Assembly: GCA_028386065.3 (NCBI GenBank)
Contig: JAKUCV010000352.1
Span: 23,690-87,689 of the forward strand
Length of the DNA: 64,000 nt
Direction: 5' to 3'
Source: Turnera subulata
Taxonomy: Eukaryota > Streptophyta > Magnoliopsida > Malpighiales > Passifloraceae
Every line of letters starts with the position of its first letter. The first letter of the stretch is position 1. This document shows positions 10,506-22,350 of the stretch, piece after piece. Below the pieces are notes generated by a model. The model saw only the letters and a program-made list of their open reading frames with translations, ran no database searches and had not been told where the DNA came from. The position numbers were made by a program, and so were the translations under genes.

Positions 10506-13500
10506 TATAACGACCCGGGTAAAATTTTCGTGATTTTTACCAAGTTGTTTTGACTTTTACGGTGGTTAATAAAATCTTATCGCTGTTAATCAAGGATTTT
10601 ACCAATCCGAGTCATTTTTCATTATTTTCATTATTACTTTGACTACTCTCAAAATTATTATTATTGTTATTATTTTTACCATTAATAATTTTATTCTCCT
10701 AATCAACATTAGTAGTAATATTACCATTATTTTGCTATGATATTTTTGTTACAATAATTTACCAATTATAGTTTAAAAATAAATTTCATCTTTTATTCCC
10801 ATAATATTTAATATATTATTCTTTGGAGATTTACTTTGAATTTTTATAAAAGAAAAATTGTTAAATCATGCTTATGTTTTACAAAGATTAAGTTAAAATA
10901 TTAAACATAAGGTTTGCTGTAACAACCCAGATAATTTTGCATTTTTACCAGGTACGTAAAAGTTTTTATACAGTGATTTACCGAATGAATTAATCTTGGA
11001 TAATTAATTTATGGTAATTCGTGCATCAGGTTCCGAAAACGAGCCTTGTCCCATGTTCGGGATTTTTCTGCAGATTTTATGGACCAAAGTTGGAATTTTT
11101 CGGGTCCAGAAATCTTCAGAAAAGTCGGGTTTATCCTCGAGTTAACGGACCAGAAATAAAGGTAAGGGGGTATATTGGATATTTTCTGGTCCAGGCGGGT
11201 CACACTTCACATGTTGCATAGTACCACATAATTGAGACAGCTCAATTATTCAGCCGCCTCTTTCCTGTGTGCCTAGTGCTTTCACCTGTGCCTCACTAGT
11301 ATGTTTGCATGTCTATTTAACTTGTGTTTCTTCAGCTTTCCATTACACCACACCACCATCTTCTTCCTGCAAACCTCAGTAGCATCTTCATCTCCTTCAA
11401 CTTCGTTTTTCCTGCACCTGCAAAGCCACACAGACCAACCAAACCAGGAAAAAAAAAGAGAAAAAAAAAGAAACACACACCCCCAAGCAAAACTGTGTCG
11501 TTTTGCCAACAACCCCATACCCCTATTTCTCTTCTTTCTTCTTCCTCTTCTCCCTTACCGTGAACTGCCACCACCAACCACCCGAGACCACCAGCTCGCC
11601 GCCACCTTGTCCTCCACCTTCCTCTTCCTTCTTTCCTGCATCACGCAGCAGCCGCCGCTTTCTCCAAGCGTCGCCAGCCGCTCCTCCCTGCTGCACACCA
11701 AGACGCGCCTCCACCTCTGCCGTCTCCTTCCCCGTGCTGCCGCCGCCGCCTGCAGCCACGCCGTTCGTCGCCTTCCTTCCTCCTTGCACCATCGCCTCCT
11801 CCCGACGCGCACTGCCTCGCCTCGCGTCTCGTCGTCGTCGCTGCAGGTAAGTAACCCGGGGTTGAAGACGACCCGGATGGGTCGAGCTTGACCCGTTTCG
11901 CGACCGGGTCGTGGCTTGGTCTGGTCTGGGTTGACTTTGGGCTAGGATTCTTGGGCCGAGCTGTTGACCTGAGCCTTGGCCTGACACCTGTGCTATGCTT
12001 GGTTGGGTTGGTCTAATCCTTTTGGACTGGCCCTATCCGGAAATAAAAAAAAGTATACAATTTCTGAAAATATATATATATATGGTATATTTCTGGAAAA
12101 GTATATATATAGTATATAATTATAGTTTTGAAGATAAATGAAATAAATACTTTGACATAATATTATTTTCGGTAATCAAGGTAATTATAACGTGATTCAT
12201 ATCCTTTGAAAAATTATTATATAGTAAATACTTTTTAGAAAAGGATATACGTACTATGAAATTTTGGAAAAAATATATAAGCTATCATTTTCTGAAAAAA
12301 ATATATATAGTATGTTATGGCATATACTTTATAACAGCATTGGTAAATGATTATGTTTATGAAAATATGTTTGAAAAAGAATATGTGATATAGAAAAAAA
12401 TATTTTATAGAATTATTTTTGGAAAGGAATATATGCCATATAATTATTTTGTGAAAATATTTTATCGGAATAGTACCCGGCTATAAATATGGTAAATTAT
12501 CATTTTGACTTGGAATTAAATGGTAAATGATAATGAAAATGGAATACAACTCGAGGCAGTAACCGAGTGGGCATAGTGTTTTATTTTACGGTTACAGCAT
12601 TAGACTTTCATTCGCATACCATTGCTGTGCATCTTATGTATGCATACTATGTGTTATATAGGAGTTGATACCGAGCAGTTCAATGAGGAACCGACTTTGG
12701 AACTCGTGGTGGAAACCCAGAGTTAATAACAGGCCAAGGTGAGGTTGCATACACGTCATTCCACCCGTGATAGCCAGGATGGTTGGTCTTGGAACTACAT
12801 AGGTTCCATTGCATCTTATGGTTATTGTTGTTGATATCTTTGTGATATTTGTTGATATTTGTTGTGAGGATGGATAACCCTTGATATGTGCCTGTATTAC
12901 TTTGTGTGCTTTGTTGTGTGATTGAATTGCTGAGATGGTCATTGTTGGTTATTTGACTGCTGTGGTTATTGCTGATGTGATTGTTGGACTGTGTTATTGA
13001 CTCTTGGATATTGTGTTGAGATTGATGTTGGACTATTGACTATGGATAATTGAGGAAAGGATAATGGATATGGAAATGGAAATTTGGAATTGAAACTGAG
13101 ATGATGATTTAATTGTCACGTGGAAAGTAGTGGTACGACCCGATGGTTTGAAGATTAATTTTGGGATGCTATGGTCGGTTACTTGGTTTGGGGATGTTTA
13201 TCCCGGTTTGGTTGGGTTGTTATACCCGGTTTGATATTTGGGGACGTGGCCCAGGTTTGGTATGTTCTCTTTGACCTGGCATCCGGAATTAATTGATAAC
13301 CTGGTACGACCCTAGCTTATCCAGTGACGGGGCCCGGAAGATAAAATTGGTAATAATTAAAGATGTTCTTTTAGCCCTGGTTCAGTCTTGATTAAGATGT
13401 GCTTTTGCTTTGATGGGCTGTGATGTGATATGTTCATTTGCATGATGTCTCATGATCATACCCTGGGAGGTTGTCAGTCCTTAGTTTAGTCGGTTGACCG

Positions 13501-14578
13501 TGGTCGGCATAGGTTTCCGGTTTACGGGTGTTAGTTGTTGTCGTTTGTCGTGAGTAGTCTATTGTTGTTGGCATCGGTTGCCAGTTGTCCTTTGTTTGTT
13601 GTCGGCTTCTTTTGGTAATTGTCGGATGAGTATCACTTGTCATTTTTTATCGGATAATGAGATATGTTGGTTGTCGGTTGTGGTCGATAGTTAGATGATT
13701 GTCATTTTTAAGAGTATGTTGATACCCAGAGATCGAGCTTAATGAGAATTGTTGTTGTTGTGGTTACGAGTTGCTGTGGTGACTGTTGTTACCGTGTTGT
13801 GTTGTGATTCTACCCGAGAACCGGTTTGTGATGTTGATTTGGTATGGTCCGTGCTGGTTGTCGGCTACCCGGTGAGCGAGGCTCACGTGATTTGAGATTG
13901 TTTTGGTACCGAGTTAGGAGATCAGCAAGCACAGTAACAGTATGTTATCATACAATGAGGAACCTCAGTTGAGTATAGTCTGTCAGGACTAGAGTATGTG
14001 TTGTATAGTCTGTTGAGACTGGGTCGGTTGCCTAACATGTGGTTGAGTTGAGGTGTCCTGGTCGGACACTATTGTATGGTACAGTCAGTATTGGGTGGTC
14101 AGTGCATTGCATAGTCGATGGGGTGGACATTTGCATAGTCCGCATTGTTCTTTGTGACTGCATTTGTTCTGTATACTGGACATGACTCGTATGCCATATT
14201 GATGTGCTCTTGACTGTTAAATATATGCTATGTTGATCATCATGGGTTATGTGTCGGTGAGATTAAGGAGAATCTCACCCCTCACCTGCCCCATCGGCAG
14301 GCTACGTTGTTCTTTGTGCAGAAACGTACATGGCAAGCTGCAGTGTACCCTCAGACAGGACTCGGATCCATAAGTTTGCATCGGGCTTTGCATATGTTGA
14401 TATTGAGTTTATAAATGCTTCCGCTGTGCTGTTGATGTTGAGGTACCCGAGGTCGGGTGATTTTTATTACATTGGGCGAATGGTCCATTCTTCTATTGTA
14501 TTACACAGTTTGTGCCACGTGTCGGCACTGTTGTCGGTAAATACTGTATGTTGGGTAATTTTGGGTCGGGGTGTTTCA
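10506..14578 (+). mobile_element. Solo LTR of a second long-LTR family, mosaic, TSD TATTT
   Basis: The five bases at 10501-10505 and 14579-14583 are both TATTT, so this is one 4073-bp insertion. It starts TATAACGACCCGGG (TG changed to TA) and ends GGTCGGGGTGTTTCA. Its two ends match the LTR at 15458-29940 in reverse. The segments 10918 to about 12700 and about 12866 to 13408 instead match the Tekay-like LTRs at 4428 and 7563. The first patch begins exactly at an LTR terminus, TGTAACAACCC. A strong donor CTGCAG/GTAAGT at 11847 and an acceptor TTATATAG at 12661 are present. A 9-bp-arm hairpin lies at 14256-14279. Confidence 0.85.
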
Positions 14579-14583
14579 TATTT

Positions 14584-15452
14584 TCTTTTCCTTTTTTCTT
14601 TTTTTTTTGTAAGTTGCCCATACATTAAAAAAAATATTTGATTAATAATGAACCAATTATTTATTATTTCCAAAATGAAAATGAAAAATTATTACATAAC
14701 AAAATAAATTTGTAAAAAATTCCTTAATGATTTAAAAATATAAGTATATAATTTAAGTTTTTTTAAACAAGTTTTTTAATCTAAATAATAGCTTATTATT
14801 AGATAGAATTTTTACATAATTGATCTACTAAAACACATATTAAATAATTTTAATACTTAATTAATTTTAATGTTTGACACTAAAATTTTCATTTGGACAC
14901 AATTGGTTATATAATGTTTCTTTTTTTGCCTACACTAAACAATATTCCTAAATCCGTCCTTGATTCTCATACTATGAAAAAGAATATATTCTCGTACTGT
15001 AATGGCCATAAAAATTAATAATTATTTAGGAAAGTAAAATCATTGTTCATTAATATTAATTGAACTACATATAATAAAAATGTTAAAACTAATTTCCATA
15101 ATATGTTCTTGCACTATAATGGGCATGTATCCTTACAAAAAAAATATTAGCTACCTTAAAATTTAATTATAAGTATCTATGTAAAAATTTTATTTAATTA
15201 ATTTGAATAAATGAATTTAACATTTATACAAATATAAATAGGAAATGAGTTTATGGAAAAAATTAGTGTAATATTTATAATATCAATTAATTATAATTGA
15301 ACATTCAAGAAATCATATATTTAGAAATTTTCCTCCTGTAGTAAGCAAATAATTGAACCAAAAAATAAATTAAAAATTATCAATAAATGCATGGACTAAT
15401 TATGTTAAGTCACATATCTACCCACTTAAATAATTAACCATGATTAAGAGGT
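14584..15452. other. AT-rich interval, no gene seen
   Basis: About 870 bases of strongly AT-rich sequence between two solo LTRs. I see no open frame with recognisable content, no terminal repeats and no RNA gene. It is probably old intergenic DNA or a repeat too decayed to recognise. Confidence 0.6.
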
Positions 15453-18400
15453 TAATTTGAAACACCCCGACCCAAATTTATCCAATAAACAGTATTTACC
15501 AAATACCAGTGTCGACATGTGGCACAGACAGTAAATACAACAGGAAAATCCGGCCCAACGGCCCAAAGATAATATCATGTCACCCGACCTCGGGTATAAC
15601 AGTATCATTAGCACAGCGGAAGCATTTAAATAATTACAGCAAAAGTATGAATCGACTCGATGCAACTATGGATCCAGATCCGTCAGAGGAGATGCCGCAG
15701 CCTGCCATGATGCATACCTGCACAAAGAACAACGTAGCCTGCCGATGGGGCAGGTGAGGGGTGAGATTCTCCATAATCTCAACGACACATAACCCATGAT
15801 GAACAACATAGCATATACTTAGTAGTCAAGAACACATCAATACGACATACAAGTAGTGAACAGAACACTGATCAAACACGGTCACAAAGAACAATGCCGA
15901 CCATGCAAATGTCCACCCCATCGACTATGCAATGCACTGACCATCCAATACTGACTGTACCATACACTAGTGCCCGACCGGGACACTTCAACTCGACTAC
16001 GTATTGGGTATTCGACCCAGTCTCTACAGACTATATAATACATACTCTAGTCCTGACATACTATACTCAACAGAGGTTCCTCATCGTATGGTAACACACC
16101 GATACTGTGCTTGCCGATCATCTAACCCGGTACCAAAACAAACTCAAATCACGTGAGCCTCGCTCACCGGGTAGCCGGCAACCTGCACGGACCATACCCA
16201 ATCAATATCACAAACCGGTCCCCGAGTAGAATCACAACACAATACGGTAACAGTAGTCACCACAACAACTCGTAACCACAACATCAATTCTCTTTAAGCT
16301 CGATCTTTAGGTATCGACATACCCTTAACAATCATCCAACCGTCGACCACAGCCGACAACTAACATATCTCAATATCCGATCAAAAACGACAAGTGATAC
16401 TCATCTGACAATTATCAAAGAAACCGACAACCAACAAAAGACAACTGGCAACCGATGCCAACAACAGTAGACCACACACGACCAACGACAACAACATACA
16501 TTCGCAAGCCGACAACCGATGCCGACCACGGCAACCAACTATACCAAGGACTGACAACCTCTCAGGGTATGATCATGAGACAACATGCATATGAACATAT
16601 CACATCACAGCCCATCAAAGCAATCTCAGCAACGTACAAATCTTCACAACAAATATCAACAAATGTCACACAGATATCAACAGCAATAAACCATAAGATG
16701 CAATGGAACCTATGTAGTTCCAAGACCAACCATCCCGGCTATCACGGGTGGAATGACGTATATGCAACCTCACCTGATACTCCTCGGAAGCTGGTATCCG
16801 GTTAAGCCTTGATATTCCTATAATATAACAACAGTAATCACTTATAATGCACAAACAAGATGATTATGCATGATGCCGGTTAACAGTTATTAGACGGCTT
16901 ATCAGTTCTACTTATTATTTCCATAGTTATCTTATTCATTTTTGTGGAGATTACTGACAACCTATTTTCCATCTGATATACCAATCATGTTCAACATAAA
17001 TCCATCCAAACCAAAGCCTAGCGTCCAAGCCGATATCCCGGCCCTTAGGTCGCTTATGACAATAAGGCATATATACGTACACTTATACATAGTGTATTAT
17101 TTAAGATAATATATTTGTAAGTAAATCAAGTTACGACCCGTTAAATACTCACAGTCCATATGACGTAAATAATACTTATTAAACATAATTATTCATAAAA
17201 AATTCTATTTGTAATTAATTGAAGTTATGACCTATATACTCATATATATTAGTTAGAAGAAATAACCGTTGTAAACGATATTTACATTTAGTAAATCTAT
17301 TTAATCGTAAGTACTTATATACTATAATCATTAATTAAATAGAAATACAGTCTAGCAATATCTATGCCGGTGAAAATAGTTACAGTACGTTATACGATAT
17401 ATATGTATATACTTGTATAATATTAAAATCAATAATTAAAATAAGGTATAAATCTATTATTATTTTACCTTAGGATTACGGAAATAAATAAATATATATA
17501 TATATATACACACACGTCTAGGCCTTTTATAATATAAATTCAATTAAACATAATTAAGGAAATTTAGAAATTAGACTCGGTAGGCCTTCACGAACGTTTA
17601 GCCCATCGGAGGATAAATCTAATATCAACATAATTTCGAAAATTAAATAAGAGACATAATTAAAATTAATAAATAACATAGGCCTTTTATTAATTAGCCC
17701 AATAAAATTAAATAAGCGAAAATTAAATACAATGGGCCTTATACGAGCCCAGGTAAACGTAAATAAAATTAAACTGGAATTTAAATATTATGGGCCTTGT
17801 ATGAGCCCAGATAAAATGTAAATAGAATTTAACCGAGAAATTGAATACAATGGGCCTTTTAATAGCCCAATTAAAATTTAAATAAGAACAGAAAATAAAT
17901 AAATGAACATAAATTAAATATTAAAAGCACAAATTAAATAAAAGCATAATAAAAGACATAAAATAAAAACCATAAGTTAATTAAATTAGGTTAATCAAAT
18001 TAAGTTAATAAATTTTAATTAGCGTTATTTTAATGTCCCGGTCCGTTTTATATCATTCGGGTTCGTTATGCATATGGATGGTCCAAGGCTCGGGTTTTAC
18101 CCAAAGGTCAGTTTCTGAGCTCGCCGGAAAATTCCCGGGACTGCCGGAAACTCGCCAGAATCCGGCCAAACACTGTTCACAGCAGCCCAAACTCCTCGGC
18201 TACTGTTCTTCTACTAACAACACAATCCAGTTCCACCACAAGCAGACCATCCCCGAGAACACCAACACCCATGCCATACCCGCAGCAATCCTCCGGTAAC
18301 CTGAGCTCCACCACACCACCGTGTCTGCCACCCAAAACACCCCAACCCAAAACCATAGCAGCCACAACCATGCCATCCCAACCACCACACTTAAATCCAC

Positions 18401-18915
18401 CGAAACCAAAACACAGAGGAACAACATCAACCCACCAATTCGAATCCATCCACACCCCAAACACAACCCACACAATCAAAGGTAACACGATTCAATCGTC
18501 ACAGAGCCATAGCCGAGAGCACAGAACACCAAGACCCAATTAGCAACTGGTAGAGGTCGGGTTAAGAAAAGAAAAGAAAATAAAGAAAGGAAGAGGAAGA
18601 ATGTTCGGTGTTGCGTCTTACCCACACAGCCACGAGATCGGCGACGACGGGTGATGGATCGGTGGCGAGACAGAGACGCAGGAACAGGAAAAGGAAGAAA
18701 GGGAAGATGACGGCACTATGTTGCGGCGGTGGAGGAGGAAGGGTAGAGGAAGAAGGCAGAGACGATGGCAGCACACAAGGAACCCAACCCCGAGTTCCTC
18801 GTCCCTGTACCCGTCGCCCTCAAGCCTTTTCCTTTCTCTGGCAGCGGTGGCAGGGGCAGCTTCAAAACAGCAGCACGGCGACGCGATGGGTGGGTTGAGA
18901 CGGGGACGGTGAGAG

Positions 18916-20529
18916 TGTTAGAACTCATGGCTCATTACAGGTTTTGATAATTGACAAACCAATTCCAGTTCATGACAAAGATGAAGCAAAAAGAAATCAG
19001 CAAACCAATCCTCCAAGCAAATGAAGGCAAACCTATCAAGAGTAAAGGATCAATATAAAAGAGCACAAGAATTGAAGAGCCATGCAAGAAGAGTTAGATT
19101 CATAAATTGTACAGAGGGTAACACTCAACTCTTCTAAGTTATTGGCTCAAAATAAGATGAATTTTGCTCATGCATCACATAACATATTTCCAAGCATAAA
19201 AATGTTTTTCGAGCCATGAACATCGATGTTGTGGATTTAAACATCGATGTTCCTGCCTTTGAACAATCTTTCAAAACAGGCAGTAGGCTCAGAACATCGA
19301 TGTTGGATTCCTAAACATTGATGTTCTCATGACCGTTGCATTTGAAAATATTTTTACATGAGCAAAACATCGATGTTGGCTTTAGAACATCGATGTTGTT
19401 CAATGATCAGTTTTCATCTCATTTTCACAGAAGCAAAATAACATCGATGTTGTAAATTAAACATCGATGTTCTTCAATGATCAGTTTTCATCTCATTTTC
19501 ACAGAAGCAAAATAACATCGATGTTGGTTTTGAAACATCGATGTTCTTCACATGATGCTTTAAGTTAATTTTGCCGAATCAAATAAACATCGATGTTAAA
19601 TTACCCAACATCGATGTTCTTTCAATTGATGCCTTAAATCGAATTTCGCCGAAGCAAAATAACATCGATGTTCTTGAAGCAACATCGATGTTCCATGATG
19701 ATCAGTTTTAAAAGAATTTTGCCGAACCAAAATAACATCGATGTTCCAAAGATCATCAGTTTTAATTGATTTCGCCGAGCCAAAATAACATCGATGTTGG
19801 ATTGGCAAACATCGATGTTTTAGTTACCGTTAGTCCAAAAATTCAAATTTACTGGATAAAACATCGATGTTGTACCTTTAAACATCGATGTTTAGCCGTT
19901 GAGCAGACAACTTTTCAGCACCCATTATGTTTTGTCCAAAGCTGTTTCTTGAGTGGATTTTAAACGGCTCCATAATTTTTCAGAGCTATAAATTGAGCAT
20001 TTTCAGCCTTGATTAAAAATAATCAACTCTCTACATTCATGCTATTCATTCATACATACATTACAAATCTTAATTGAGCCAATATCCTTTGAGGATTGAG
20101 AGTTGCCTTTTTGAGCTTAAATTCTGTAACTCATATCTACTCTTGTGAGAGCCTTTGTTTGAGTGATTGTGTTGTTATATATCCTAAGGGAGGTTAGTTC
20201 CCTTGTAGCAGCTCATAGGAAGAGTGAGTTTTCTTTCCTTGAGAGAAGTCTTGAAGTGTGGTATCTTCAAGCAAGAGATTAGAGTTTCTTGTGATTAGAA
20301 CTCTAGGTTTGTAACGGTTTGTTAAGCACCCCTAAGCTTAACATAGCTAGTGGAATCTTCAAGAGAGTCTCTTAAAGGACTGGATTAGCCACACAAGTAG
20401 TGTGTGTGTGAACCAGGATAATTTCTCTTGTTCTTCATTGTTTAAATTCCGCATTTATTTCCTGCTTATTTCGTTTTAATCAGATAAACGCTATTCACCC
20501 CCCTCTAGCGTAGGGCTATTGTTCTAACA
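18916..20529 (+). repeat. 5' LTR of Sirevirus element
   Basis: A 1614-bp LTR starting TGTTAGAACTCATGG and ending CTATTGTTCTAACA. The centre (19219-19892) holds 19 copies of the palindrome AACATCGATGTT, 18 perfect and one with a single change. It is longer than the 3' LTR by exactly one 73-bp unit of that array. Confidence 0.95.
19219..19892. repeat. Tandem array of paired AACATCGATGTT palindromes
   Basis: The 12-base perfect palindrome occurs at 19219, 19240, 19293, 19314 (one mismatch), 19366, 19386, 19440, 19460, 19514, 19534, 19586, 19607, 19661, 19681, 19734, 19787, 19808, 19860 and 19881. Copies come in pairs 20-21 bp apart, and pairs recur every 72-75 bp. The copy at 19734 has lost its partner and the next step is 53 bp, about 20 bp short. 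The linker usually contains TTCGCCGAAGCAAAATA or a variant. Confidence 0.95.
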
Positions 20530-20530
20530 A

Positions 20531-20545
20531 TTGGTAGCGGAGCCT
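20531..20545 (+). other. Primer binding site of Sirevirus element
   Basis: TTGGTAGCGGAGCCT begins one base after the 5' LTR. It resembles the initiator methionine tRNA primer site used by plant copia elements (usually TGGTATCAGAGC). The primer starts minus-strand DNA synthesis. Confidence 0.8.
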
Positions 20546-20584
20546 AACTCTCTGAAAGACTTAACCGTTTAAGAGAAACTTTTC

Positions 20585-22339
20585 ATGGCTTCTTCAAGTA
20601 ATTATGCAGGACTCTTCGAAGGACAATCCACTACTCGTCCACCGCTCTTTGATGGCACCAATTACAGCTACTGGAAGGAGAGGATGAGAATTTTCCTCCA
20701 ATCCAACAACTATGCTCTTTGGCGAATCATGAAGATTGGAGAGCAAATTCCGACGAAGAAAGTTGGTGAAATCACAGTGCCAAAGACGGAGGAGGAGTAT
20801 AACGCTGCAGACATTACGATGGTTGAAAACAATGCCAAATCAATCAACATGCTCTATTATGCAGTCAACCCCGATGATTACCGGAAAATCTCTTGCTGCA
20901 CAACCGCAAAAGAAATGTGGGATAAGCTGGAGGTCACCTACGAAGGAACCGATCAAGTTCGAGAGGCCAAAATCCACTCCCTCACTGCAGATTATGAACT
21001 CTTTCGAATGAAGGAGAACGAGGGAATAGAGGAGAAGTTCGAACGATTTTCTAAAATCGTAAATAACCTTCATGCTCTCAAGAAGGTCTACTTCGACAAG
21101 GACTTGGTCAGAAAAGTCCTTAGATGCCTCACTCCCGAATGGCGTTCTAAAGCCGACGCAATCTATGAAAACATCGGGACATCGAACACAACCATTGAAA
21201 GTCTTAGAGGTAATCTTCTAACCTATGAAGCCACTATTCTTAAGCCCTCTTTGCAGGAACCAAAGAAGAAGAACATAGCTCTCAAAGCTTCCACCTCCAA
21301 GACGCAAGAGTCGGACTCTAGCGATGACGATCAGGAACTTGGACTTGTCATCCGCAAATTCCATAAATTCATGAAGAAGGAATTTGTAAAAAAAGGGAGA
21401 AAGATGTCCAGAACACCCAAATGCTATGGGTGTAGAGAGATTGGGCACATCAAGCCCAAGTGCCCCAAAGCAAAGGAGGGAAAGGAGAAGAAGCCCTACA
21501 AGAAGCATAGGGCATACATCTCATGGGGAGGCGATTCCGGCGATGAATCATCCGATAGCGATGAAGGAGAAACGGCTAACCTATGTCTCATGGCAAGGGA
21601 AGAACCGGAAGAGGTAAGTACCACTTCTCCAAATGAAAATTTTACATATGAAGAATTGCAAAATGAATTTGATGAGCTTTATAGTGAATTCATTTCTATT
21701 TCTAAAGTTAACAAGAGTTTAAAGAAACAAGTTATAACTTTGGAAAAAGATATGGAAAATGTGTCCAATGAGAATAAGAATCTTAAGGAAGAAAATACGA
21801 CTCTAGACACACCCAAGGAATGTTTATCATGTGGCTCCTTAAAAGAACAAAATGAAAAATTAGCATGTGAGAATAGGAAGTTGAAGGATGAAAATAAGAT
21901 GCTAGAAAAGAAGAGTATAAAGGAATGTTCATCATGTATACCTTTAAGGAAACAAGTTGAACAACTTAAAACAACCTTGAAGAAGTTTAATACTCCTCAT
22001 AAAAATCTGAATTCTATGCTAGGTAATTTCCAATCTACTAGGCATGGAATAGGTTTTAGGAATGAACCTAAAAGACATAAAGTTAAATAAAAAAAACCTG
22101 AGGTACAACCTAAGGTAAACAAAGTGAGTAATGTGCATAAGTATAAGCAACATAGTAACTACTATCAACCTAGAAGAATGCATAACCCAAATGTCATTTG
22201 TCATTATTGCAATAGAATAGGACACATTGCTCCTGTTTGTTTCACTAGGCATAGGCATTGGGCTGAAGAAGAAGCTCATAACCACTATGCTCCTAACACT
22301 CAAGGACCCAAGAAGATTTGGGTATCTAAATCTCATTGA
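20585..22339 (+). pseudogene. gag: Sirevirus gag, one in-frame stop
   Basis: Encodes the capsid/nucleocapsid protein. The ATG at 20585 follows the primer site by about 40 bases and opens 501 codons: a UBN2-type Gag core (FDGTNYSYWKERM, KEMWDKLEVTYEGT), a CCHC knuckle CYGCREIGHIKPKCP near 21421-21465, an acidic stretch, then a Lys/Glu/Asn-rich coiled coil (about residues 355-480). TAA at 22088-22090 interrupts it. The same frame continues to 22339 and holds a second knuckle, CHYCNRIGHIAPVC, which Sirevirus Gag proteins often have. The 501-residue product may still be made, without its last knuckle. Confidence 0.88.
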
Positions 22340-22350
22340 TTTGATTTTGT

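Noticed and set aside
11301..11891. Long Ser/Pro/Leu-rich open frames on both strands
   Set aside because: They lie in the C-rich leader of a solo LTR, overlap in several frames and show no domain.
18177..18488. Overlapping - strand frames rich in Val/Gly/Trp
   Set aside because: They lie in LTR leader sequence on one side of the Sirevirus insertion, with multiple overlapping frames and no domain.
19219..19892. CRISPR-like regular repeats
   Set aside because: The repeats are 12-bp palindromes in pairs with similar linkers inside a plant LTR, present in both LTRs. There are no unique spacers and no cas genes.
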